From Bagarius yarrelli (taxonomy: Eukaryota; Chordata; Actinopteri; Siluriformes; Sisoridae), in the NCBI GenBank assembly GCA_005784505.1, contig VCAZ01000123.1, positions 974,737-1,038,736 on the forward strand: a stretch of DNA of 64,000 nt. Reading direction: 5' to 3'. The translations under genes were made by a program, and so were the position numbers. This document shows, piece by piece, positions 55,596 through 64,000 of this stretch. The notes beneath the pieces are model-generated. The model ran no database searches. It had not been told where the DNA came from and was given only the letters and a program-made list of their open reading frames with translations. Position 1 is the first letter of the stretch. Every line of letters starts with the position of its first letter.

Positions 55596-55933
55596 AGTGG
55601 TAGCGCAGTTGGAATGCTAACCGGAGAATTGGTGGTTCGACTCCCAGCACCACTAAGTTGGAAGTTGGGAAGCAGGATCCATAACCCCCAATTGCAAATA
55701 CCCTCCAGTTGTATAAATAACATAAAATGTAAGTCACTCTGGATAAAGGTGTCTGCCAAATGCTAGAAATGTAATGTAGATAAATTATAATTGATTATAA
55801 TATAAGAGATTGGACCCACATTTGTTTTCTATTTTTGGCCTGATTTGTTCCCAAGACTACACGCCTTCCAGCTCAAACCTGCATATCTAACAATTCCCAC
55901 TAAGTCCAAGTTAAAACCAATTTAAACTCGGTT
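55596..55933 (+). mobile_element. Near-complete SINE plus 194-bp direct repeat, copy 2
   Basis: Head 'agtggtagcgcagttggaat', B-box-like 'ggttcgactcccagc', tail 'ggataaaggtgtctgccaaa', followed by 155 bp of non-SINE flank shared with copy 1 at 53227-53420. Confidence 0.9.
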
Positions 55934-56509
55934 GGCAGTTTAGCCAGTAACTCTGTGCTTTGAATTAACATCTATAGACATTTTTAATTAAAAGTGTAAG
56001 CACAGGGATGTAAGATATACCGCCACTGCCATCCACAGCATAATTAAAACAAGACTACTGCGGCTATATTTTCCATATTTTTATGGGTCTGTTTGTAATG
56101 GAAATTGAACGAGTAACAAATAAACTGAAATGTGTGCTAAAAAGTACTAGTAAGCTGAATTAGCCAACTGGACATTGATAGTTGTAACTGATTTACTGAC
56201 GTTTATAGGACTTTATAAGATTTTGACACACGCCGAACTTATTAGCCAATCACTAACTTCCAAGCATCCTGTTCTCAGTATGTCAGCCCAAGTCAAGCAT
56301 CCAAGAGTTAGCATAAGCTAGTCAGTCTTAAGCTAATTAAGGTGCAAAGGGTGCTTGAGGAAGCAGATTCAGAAATTTAGAGCTACAGCGGTGACTTGAC
56401 ATTCGAGTTTAATTCTGTGACGGAGCTCATGGCGCAAATTACTCGTATATCAAATCGATTTTCCCATTGGAATACCTTCAGGGATGCAAGTGAGCCTACA
56501 ACATGTGTC
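55934..56509. other. Unique sequence, nothing recognised
   Basis: No supported features. Confidence 0.5.
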
Positions 56510-56610
56510 TTAGGTTTGGAGGAGAAACTCCAACACCTGAAAGCACAAGAAGAACATTCAAACACTACCCTTACAGGGCCGAGGTGGGAATCAAACCTCC
56601 CAGTTGGGTT
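56510..56610 (-). mobile_element. Degenerate V-SINE fragment
   Basis: 'ggaggagaaactccaacacc' and 'gaacattcaaacactaccct' then 'gggaatcaaacctccc' parallel the centre-to-head part of the V-SINE at 16046-16401. Confidence 0.55.
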
Positions 56611-57451
56611 TTTTGGAGTTGTTCCCCTTATATAAAGAATTTTTTTGGAGTGATAGAGGCATTTTAGTTTTTATATGGAACTATCAAGTGTGCAGTGTTT
56701 CTATCTTTACTCTTGCAGACTTTTTTCCAGCTGGTGTTTTTGAGCAAATCCTTGAGTACATATGCAACACTCGAGAGATCTGTAAAAGAACTACATTGAG
56801 AATGTTCTGCCAAGCCCCAGGCAGCTTCCATACGTCCTGCATGAGTGTTACAGTTCCATTTGCTGACATTCTCAACAAGAGCCAAAAATGTAAGAAAGTC
56901 ATAAATTTGCTTTTCTTCTTCAAAAAAAAACAAAAAAAAAAACACTCTAGCAACACCAGGGCCATTTTTCAGACTGGTGCTCTAAGCGACAGACCGAATG
57001 CTGAATGACTTGACAGATTGCTTCAACCTCATACAAACTTCCAGAACCATTCTCAGCCTATCCGAACTACCCTGTTACTGTGAAAATGTTTCTTTCATTT
57101 CTGCCGCATGGACGAGACGACTACTAGGACAATTTAAGTATCAGGATGGATTTTATTTATTAAAAGATGCTCACTGTGATGCAAGATTAGTCTCAGCAAA
57201 GACACATTGATCTTGTGGGTATTGAGCTACATATCTTTTCATCATTTATCCCGAAGTTACACGCAGAGTCAGCATGCTAGCTTCTCTAATCTTTTACTAC
57301 TATGAACAAAGTTGCCAGTGCTCTCAGAGCGATCAGTCTTTGGTGAATCAGATGTTTTTCTTTGGAGTTCCATAATCAGGAAATCTGTATTTATTTCAGT
57401 GTACCATTATGTACAATTGATCTATTTATTTTTATATTTCATAGTTTAGAC
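56611..57451. other. Unassigned stretch
   Basis: A 134-codon plus frame (56604-57008) and opposing 93-codon frames show no recognisable domain. They may be decayed transposon or retrocopy material, or chance. Confidence 0.35.
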
Positions 57452-57647
57452 CAGGGGAGTCCCAACTCGGTCCTGGAGGGTCGGGGTGTCCTGCAGAATT
57501 TAGCTTTAACCCTAATCAAACACACCTGAACCAGCTAATTAAGATCTTGCTATGTACATTTGAAACTTACAGGTAGGTGTGTTGAGGCAAGTTAGAGCTA
57601 AACTATGCAGAACATCAGACCTCCATGACCGAGTTTGGACACCCCTG
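57452..57647. mobile_element. Palindromic hAT-like MITE, copy 3
   Basis: 'caggggagtcccaactcggt' to 'gagtttggacacccctg', with 'gcagaatttagctttaaccc' facing 'agagctaaactatgcag'. Full-length copy of about 196 bp. Confidence 0.8.
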
Positions 57648-57708
57648 GTTCAGGTGATAAAGTACACCGTGTCTCAAAGTTAGAAAGTTGGGGCTTTAAC
57701 ACTGACTA

Positions 57709-57710
<2 letters not shown>

Positions 57711-57741
<31 letters not shown>

Positions 57742-57756
57742 GGGGGGGGGGGGGGG
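57711..57756 (+). repeat. 45-G homopolymer-like tract
   Basis: Thirty G, one T, then fifteen G, directly before a SINE head. It could form G-quadruplexes or be a sequencing or assembly artefact. Confidence 0.95.
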
Positions 57757-57900
57757 TTAAAGTGGTAGCTTAATGTTTCAGGTGTTAAGGTTTCAATTCC
57801 TGGCCCTGCCAAGCTGCCACTGCTGGGCCCCTAAACGAGGCCCTTAAAACTCAACTGCTCTGGATAAAAGCGTCTGCAAAATGCCTGAAATTTATATTCA
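57757..57900 (+). mobile_element. tRNA-derived SINE, plus copy of an inverted pair
   Basis: 'aaagtggtagcttaatgttt', 'caagctgccactgctgggcc' and 'ggataaaagcgtctgcaaaa'. Confidence 0.85.
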
Positions 57901-58085
57901 CATTTTTGGCATTTGGTAGACGGGCTTATCGAGCGCGACTTACATTCATCTCATTAAGCAGCTGAGGGTTAAGGGCCTTGTTTAGGGGCCCACCAATGGC
58001 AGTCCGGTGGTGGAGGGAAATTAAACCCATGATCTTCCGATCAGCAGTTTAACACCATAACCACTTAGGTACCACTTCCCATGTA
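57901..58085 (-). mobile_element. tRNA-derived SINE, minus copy of an inverted pair
   Basis: 'ggcatttggtagacgggctt', 'gttaagggccttgtttaggg' and 'aggtaccacttccc'. It lies tail to tail with the preceding copy. Confidence 0.85.
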
Positions 58086-58444
58086 CATGTAAATGAATGT
58101 AAATGAAAGCAATGACACTGGAGACTCCTTGACTCCTGAATGTCCCCTTTTCATGCTATTTACGTCTTCAGCTCTGATTCGCCTCACTTTTATTATTACT
58201 TACATGGTACGGACAAATGTAGTGCTTATTGAATTACCCCAGATAAAGAGAGATCACTCACTCCGTTCTCTTAAAGTTTTGCTTTTACTCTGGCAGCCGT
58301 CTAGACGTTATTGATAAACAGTCTCGGATATTTTAAATTAAATGAAGGAAACATCTAGTGGCCTTGAACTGCCAAAACCAAAGAGTGTAATGAGGAGGCT
58401 ATGACAAAAATACACCCTGACATGCTGGGAATTACTGTAATATT
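58086..58444. other. Unique sequence, nothing recognised
   Basis: No supported features. Confidence 0.5.
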
Positions 58445-58590
58445 CAAAGATTAGAAGTTTAATTCCCAGAACCACAGGCCCCTGAGCAAGGCCCCAAGGT
58501 CCAGGTGTGCTAATGTGTGAAAAGATGAGATAAAAATGTATGGATAGGGGCGTCGGCCAAATGGCAGAAATGTAAACAACTGCCAACTTT
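58445..58590 (+). mobile_element. Partial SINE
   Basis: 'gaagtttaattcccagaacc', 'ggcccctgagcaaggcccca' and 'gcgtcggccaaatggc'. Confidence 0.7.
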
Positions 58591-58890
58591 TGAACATTTT
58601 GCCTTGGCGCTTCACTGGATAACATCTGAGTACCAATTAACGAGTTCCACACTTGTTTCAGAGTTCAGGAGTTAAATAAAGTCTGTGGGAATCTTGTCCT
58701 CACTTTGCTCGACTCTATTCCGGCTTCTAAAGTTTAGAAACACCTACGCATTTTTTTCACTAATGAACCAACGAGACGCAGGTAAAAAGCTACATTATTT
58801 TAAATCGCTCTCTCTAAATCTACCCATCTATAGACGGAAACCGATTCTCTTGCCATGGATCCACCAAGAACATAAAAGCTTTATGAAACA

Positions 58891-58996
58891 AAGCAGAGAA
58901 GATAGGGTGAAAGAGAGTGAGGGAGGGAGAAAGAGAGAGAGGAAGAGGAGGGAAGAGGAAGAGAGGAAGAGAGAAAGAGATTGAGAGAGGAAAATA

Positions 58997-59040
<44 letters not shown>

Positions 59041-59095
59041 AGAGAGAGAGAGAGAGAGAGAGAGAAAGATAGGGGGGGGGGAGAGAAAACGACAA
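58891..59095 (+). repeat. Polypurine tract with (TA)n centre
   Basis: GA/GGAA repeats interrupted by (AT)n at 58994-59036. (GT)n follows at 59181-59205. Confidence 0.9.
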
Positions 59096-59205
59096 AGAAA
59101 GTAATTTTCACAGTTTTTTGTTTCTTTCAAACGCATTTCGGGTGAAATTACAAACACGGCAGGTGAGCTTGTGTTTTACCGTGTGTGTGTGTGTGTGTGT
59201 GTGTG

Positions 59206-59665
59206 AGATCGTACGCGGTGGGTGAACCCATAACGGCTCGCTGATGTAAATGTGGGAAGGAGCAGGTTTCAATGTGAGTGCGTCATGGTGTGATGGATGA
59301 GTTTAGACAGACGAGTGGCAGGACTGACACACGGCATCAGGATCATTGCAGCGGCGCACCGGAGCCACGGCTATTATACACACACTCTTTTTATTCACAG
59401 AGGGACAGAGTGGCGAGGTCAGAGAGAAGAACCAAAGGGACGAGGTGTCAGGTTGAATAATCCTATCAAGCGAATGCTGAGAAGGAAGTTGAACAGACAT
59501 GCAGTAGAGAAACGGAGAGAGGGAGAGACAGAGAGAGACAGACAGCCGGTACTCAACATCAAGAACCAACTTAATTAAAGTTCCACCTAATTATTATTGA
59601 GTCTTAAAAGCATACTAATTAGTCCTATTTTTCATGCAGTACACATCTGTATTCAGTCCTCAGTT
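59206..59665. other. Unique sequence, nothing recognised
   Basis: Overlapping 60-93 codon frames on both strands have no known motif. Confidence 0.45.
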
Positions 59666-59872
59666 ACAGTGGAACCTCAGCATGCCAATGTCCTCGCTTG
59701 GGAATTATCAACGTGGGTCTAATTATTTCATATTTTTATTGATTTGCGTGTCTTTTCCAAAAGTTTTGATTGTTTTTTTGAAAGTTTTTGTTATTTCTTA
59801 TGGGAAAATTCGTATCGCAGTAAGAATTCATATCACCTCAAGAACCGAATTTGTATGTCGAGGTTTTGCTGT
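59666..59872. mobile_element. Short MITE related to the CCTCGGCATAC family
   Basis: 'acagtggaacctcagcatgc' at the left and 'ttgtatgtcgaggttttgct' at the right are imperfect reverse complements. Internal 'cttatgggaaaattcgtatc' resembles the inner part of 15112-15521. Confidence 0.7.
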
Positions 59873-60199
59873 ATTACAACCCAGAAAGAGGTGTGATGAG
59901 AATCAGAAAGTCAGACACTCATTTTAAAAATCGAAACTTTTTAAAGGAAATGATCAGAGCGAACTAAGCGGCTGCCTAGGACTTTTGTGGCCACCAGGGG
60001 GCCCCCAAGAGTACATAAAATGTCAGATTGTTTTTTTTTTTTTTACTATTAAATACACATTCGATATGAGGAAAACATAGATTTCAAATGATTTTTTCGA
60101 AAAAGTCTCTTCGAACAGGCCGTATCCGGGGACCGGGGCCATAGTTTGAGGTCCCCTGTTGTCTAAATACATTTCCGACATAGATTAAGTTGCATTTCT

Positions 60200-60800
60200 A
60201 TTGTTTTTGTGTGTTCGCTTGCGTTCCAGCTCTCAGTGAAAGATTCTGGATGCTCTTAGCTGTGTGCGCTGATGTGTGGATGGAACATCGGCTAATCAAG
60301 ATCAATCTGACCGACGACTTCGGCTTTTCTTCTAACGTAAAAGCGACTTTGTAACAATAAGTGTGTACGGAACACAGTGAGATGTTAATGAGCAGCATTA
60401 AGATCACATCCAGGCGATTTATTACGAGGACCGACTTCCACTGTTTAATACGAGGACGCCGGACGGAGATATGGGCCGTGTCTTTATGCTAATGTTGCCG
60501 CGGGGTAAAGGGGCAGGGCTCGGAGCGATCCGAGAGCGAGTCGAGTAATAAAATTTTATTGGGGTTGATGTCGCTCGAGAGCTAGCGCTAGCCGCCGCGC
60601 ATGCAAATGAGGTTTTTTATAAACACACCAGTGGAATCTAGGCAATTTGGTCGGTGGCGGCGTTAATTACTATTTTGCTTCCCTGCCACAAAGTCAGACG
60701 CGCGACTGACGAGCTATTGGGCGGGAAAGACAAATAAATGTTGAGCCGTTACTTTAAGACGTTTGCGGAATAAAAGACGGAGACACGGACACTGTGCTTA
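60200..60800. other. GC- and CpG-richer unique block
   Basis: Repeat-free, with frequent CpG, an octamer-type 'atgcaaat' near 60601 and 'tttatgctaatg' near 60484. Candidate regulatory element upstream or in intron 1 of kirrel3. No exon with a signal peptide was recognised. Confidence 0.35.
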
Positions 60801-60884
60801 TTTGTGGTCTATTTACTTCAGATAAAATGAATGTCACACACACACACAAACACATACACACACATATTAAATTAACAGTTCCAG

Positions 60885-61025
60885 CATTTGGCAGACACTC
60901 TTTTATTTATAGAGGGACTTAAATTTATCTTTTATTTTTAGCAAAAAAGAGGTTGAGGGCCTTTCTTAGGGGCCCAGCAGAGGCGGCTTGGTGGTGCTGG
61001 GAATTGAACCCACAACCTTCTGCTC
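60885..61025 (-). mobile_element. tRNA-derived SINE
   Basis: 'ccagcatttggcagacactc', 'cttaggggcccagcagaggc' and 'gaattgaacccacaaccttc'. Confidence 0.8.
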
Positions 61026-61094
61026 CATTTGGATGTGATTTAGCTAAAGTTTCGTCTTTAAATCCAGACTGTTTGAGTGTTAGAGGCTGTGATG

Positions 61095-61245
61095 TATGTT
61101 ATTTAGCGAATGTCCAAAGTAACATACATTTATCTCTTTTATACAACTGAGCAATTAGGGGTTAAGGGACTTGCTCAGGGGCCCAACAGTGGCAACTTGG
61201 TTGTGCTGGGAATTGAACCCCTAATCACATGCCGTCTATAATCAC
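61095..61245 (-). mobile_element. tRNA-derived SINE
   Basis: 'caactgagcaattaggggtt', 'cttgctcaggggcccaacag' and 'ctgggaattgaacccctaat'. It is adjacent to and in the same direction as the previous copy. Confidence 0.8.
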
Positions 61246-61247
61246 TA

Positions 61248-61445
61248 GGAAGGAAGGAAGAAAGATAGCAGTAGAAAGAAGAAAGGAAAGTAGGAAGGAG
61301 GAAGGAAGGATGGAAGGAAAGGAGGAAGGAAGGAAGAAAAAAAGATAGAGATAGAAGGAAGGAAAGACGAAAAAAAAGAGGAGGGAAGAAAGAAAGGAAG
61401 AAAAAAAATATAGAAGGAAGGAAGGAAGGAAGGAGAGAAAAAGGG
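61248..61445 (+). repeat. GGAA-type polypurine tract
   Basis: (GGAA)n with GAAA spacers. The minus frame through it is an artefact. Confidence 0.9.
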
Positions 61446-61752
61446 ACTAGTCTCAAGTCAAAACATCTGAATCTGCTTTCACGACGTCTTTCTTATCCTC
61501 ATGTTATTCTTTTATTCTTTTAATACCAAAGAAACCAATGGAGTTAATGCTGTATGTCGTATCTCACAGACGCTCGAACTAAATGATGACATGAATATGA
61601 ATTCTACTTTAACTGGCCATGCTGGACATGTCATTCTTTGTCTGATTGGGCAGACGGTGTTGATTTATCTGCTGGATAAGCAGCTCGGAAAGCTTACATA
61701 AGAACAAGCTTACGTATCCAGATACTAAATAAATTGAACCCCAACCTTAGGC

Positions 61753-61940
61753 CAGGGGTGTCTAATCTCAGTCCTGGAGGGTCGGGGTGTCATGCAGAGT
61801 TTAGCTCCACCCCTAATTAAACACACCTGAACCAACTAATCAAGATCTTGCTAGGTAGACTTGAAACTTACAGGTAAGGCAAGTTAGAGCTAAACTCCGC
61901 AGGACACCCTGACCCTCCAGGACCGAGTTTGGACACCCCG
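61753..61940. mobile_element. Palindromic hAT-like MITE, copy 4
   Basis: 'caggggtgtctaatctcagt' to 'gagtttggacacccc'. The arms are near reverse complements around 'ttgaaacttacaggtaaggc'. Confidence 0.8.
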
Positions 61941-62660
61941 ATCTATGCCCTCATCTCAGAATAATCAGTATAAACACTAATATGTGTGCAAAAATCAGAC
62001 ATCGGAAAAAAAACATTTCATTAGAACCTGATCTGTACATAAAACAGAAAAATCACACCAAATTTAAGGGGGAAAAAAACTTAGCTTATTAAAAAAAAAC
62101 AAAAAACTAGAAGCTCTTATACTGAATCTTAAAAAAAAAATCACCTGAGGTCTTTTTCGAGAAATGAACGCAGACAAAACATTTATTCATAAACAAAATC
62201 TACGGAAAAACAACATTTAGCACTTAAAGCAGAAGAAACACCCATTTGGGGCAAATTAAAAGTTGTTATTTTATTTGAAGAGCTGAATTTCACTGAAAGG
62301 CTGATCTTCTGCATTCCTCTGAAATAAAATAAGATTCTCATGCTGTTAAATTTGATTCATTCCGCCGTTTTTACTGCGTTTATCGCCGACACCCCCTTTT
62401 CCCCCCTAAAAGTCGCGTCAGTTCGGCAGCGAATGCGTTTTGTTGCCAGAAAAAAAAAAAACTCTCAGCAATTAAAGTGAAAAAAACCCACGCGATGCAA
62501 ATAACGTGTAATTGGAACTGCCAAACGACCGGACGAGTGCAAAGCTTTTCATTTTCACAAATACATCGACTGACAGAACGGCGTCTCGGAGGAGCGCGGG
62601 AAAATGACGCCAAAAAAAAACACACACAAAAAAAACCCAAAAAAACAAACAAGATGAAAA
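61941..62660. other. AT-rich sequence, nothing recognised
   Basis: No supported features. Confidence 0.5.
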
Positions 62661-62960
62661 AAAGGTGGATGAATGGATGGAAAGAAGGAAGGAAGGATAG
62701 AGAATTAAGAAAGGAATGAAAGAGGAAAGGAAGGAAAGATGGATAAAGAAAGGAGGAAGGAAGGAAGGAAGGAAGGAAGGAAGGAAAAAGATAGATAAAG
62801 GGAATAAAAGTATTAAAAATCTAAAAATTGCATAAAAATATAGGTAGTAACAAATACCAAAAAAAGAAAGAAAAGAAAAAAAAGAAAAACAGCAAGAATA
62901 AAAATAATATAAACAAAATAAAACAAAAAATTAATGAATAAATAAGGAGGAAAAAGATGC
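62661..62960 (+). repeat. GGAA/GAAA tract
   Basis: (GGAA)n passing to A-rich sequence. Confidence 0.85.
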
Positions 62961-63087
62961 CATCTAGTTAAAGATTTTTATTTTTCTTTATCCGTCAATG
63001 TCAAGTTTTTTTACTTCAATTAAATTTTATGTGTTCTCTTTTATTGTTATCAGTTCTTATATTTAAAGCAAAATCTCCATACTGATA

Positions 63088-63088
63088 C

Positions 63089-63124
<36 letters not shown>

Positions 63125-63125
63125 T
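63088..63125 (+). repeat. (AAT)n microsatellite
   Basis: About twelve AAT units. Confidence 0.95.
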
Positions 63126-63354
63126 AATATATAATTATTAATACCCGTTTATATTATTATTTCAATAATAATTTAGGGGTTTTTTATGTTTAAAGTGAAT
63201 AAATCACATATAAGTGTAAAAACCAATAACACTCACCACAGTATGGATAGAATTTCACTTGTTTTTCACTTGTTTTTTATAAAAACAGCCAAATACAGCG
63301 GAAAAAAAAAAAAAAAATGTTAATTTTAATCATCAGCCACCTCGTCCCTCTCAC

Positions 63355-63400
63355 CACACACACACACACACACACACAGACACACACACACAAAACACCA
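63355..63400 (+). repeat. (AC)n microsatellite
   Basis: AC repeats with one AG interruption. Confidence 0.95.
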
Positions 63401-63504
63401 CACACAACCAAATTTAACACAGCGACATCATCATTCACCGTGCTGCAGTCAGTGAGGGTTTAATTCTTATATTCACAGGGTCAGACATGATCACACACCG
63501 TGAG

Positions 63505-63570
63505 TGTTAAGGACCTCGCTCAGGGGCCCAACAGTGGCAGTTTGGGGGTTAAACCCTGATCCTCCAAATA
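63505..63570 (-). mobile_element. SINE fragment
   Basis: 'gttaaggacctcgctcaggg' and 'gcccaacagtggcagtttgg' are middle parts of the common SINE. Confidence 0.65.
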
Positions 63571-63627
63571 TTTCCTTTATCAGGTGATGATAGGGTTAAA
63601 AAAACTAATGTTCTACTGAAGAGTGCT

Positions 63628-63685
63628 GGAATATTGATTGATTGGCTGATTGATTGACTGACTGATTGAATGATTGATTGATTAA
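63628..63685 (+). repeat. (TTGA)n microsatellite
   Basis: TTGA/CTGA tetramers over about 58 bp. Confidence 0.9.
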
Positions 63686-63689
63686 AAAA

Positions 63690-64000
63690 GCATCAAGCCG
63701 AAGCAAGTAGCAAGTTTTGAACCCAAAGGTACAGTTTATTTACAATAGTGTCAAACAATCAACATAAACTAATCTCGATTTTAGCCTAGCATTAGCTTAG
63801 CTTAAACACTAACACAAATATAAACAAAACAATAAACATGAACTTGACTAGCATCAACTTGACTGGACTGGACCAAAATCACTGACAAAAGGAAACACAA
63901 GGGCTATAAATACACCAGACTAACCAATGGGAACGCGACACTTGGAAAAGGGGATCATGTGACAGGAACACATGAGGAACAAAGATCACATGACAAGTAA
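63690..64000. mobile_element. Probable dispersed repeat, truncated by window end
   Basis: 'tttatttacaatagtgtcaa', 'gggctataaatacaccagac' and 'aaccaatgggaacgcgacac' look like the end of a known type of fish interspersed repeat. The class is uncertain. Confidence 0.35.

Noticed and set aside
56604..57008. 134-codon plus frame as a gene
   Set aside because: It ends in an A-rich run and has no domain, splice or family support; opposing frames are of similar quality.
42030..64000. Signal-peptide exon of kirrel3
   Set aside because: Hydrophobic Met-starting frames on the minus strand here arise from CT-rich DNA or lack a phase-1 donor; none could be supported.

Overview
The window is vertebrate, almost certainly teleost, genomic DNA. 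It holds one recognisable protein-coding gene: most of a KIRREL3-type (Kin of IRRE-like / Neph family) immunoglobulin-superfamily adhesion gene on the minus strand. Fourteen coding exons lie between 42029 and 13276. Each has consensus splice sites and all joins keep frame. Together they encode about 711 residues: five Ig domains with all ten core cysteines, one membrane span, and a cytoplasmic tail ending in the PDZ-binding residues THV. The exon or exons for the signal peptide were not found. They probably lie in or beyond the 22 kb above 42029, which would then be part of a large first intron. Wording specific to KIRREL3 rather than KIRREL1 or KIRREL2 is seen in Ig5, the cytoplasmic coiled segment and the C-terminus. 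Which teleost copy this is (a, b or 3-like) cannot be settled here.

Layout: 1-11400 is downstream flank. It contains a degenerate GATACCC minisatellite (720-2110), a family of tandem repeats built on a GAATCAGTGAGTCAT-like core (3835-7330), degenerate telomere-like DNA (7906-8360) and CCTT-rich tracts. The likely 3' UTR runs below 13276. Coding exons and introns occupy 13276-42029. From 42030 to the end the sequence is probably intron 1 or 5' flank, made of repeats plus a few non-repetitive blocks that look like candidate conserved non-coding elements.

Repeats dominate. There are about twenty tRNA-derived SINE copies with the fish-typical 'ggataagggcgtctgccaaatgc' type tail (Mermaid/Merman-like, read here from memory of the family), a HAmo/V-SINE-type copy, palindromic hAT-like MITEs, other MITEs with CCTCGGCATAC or CAGTGGTATTTT ends, Tc1-like fragments, and very long polypurine/polypyrimidine, AC, GATA and ATCC arrays. 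This mix suggests an otophysan fish, possibly a catfish; that is an inference. Most long open frames in the window are translations of low-complexity DNA.

No bacterial-style system, CRISPR array or RNA gene was found. The most interesting signals are structural: splice sites formed by or beside microsatellites, several minisatellites sharing one core, a 194-bp direct repeat with a single mismatch, a pair of related intronic blocks on either side of the Ig1 exon, and a long inverted-repeat element.
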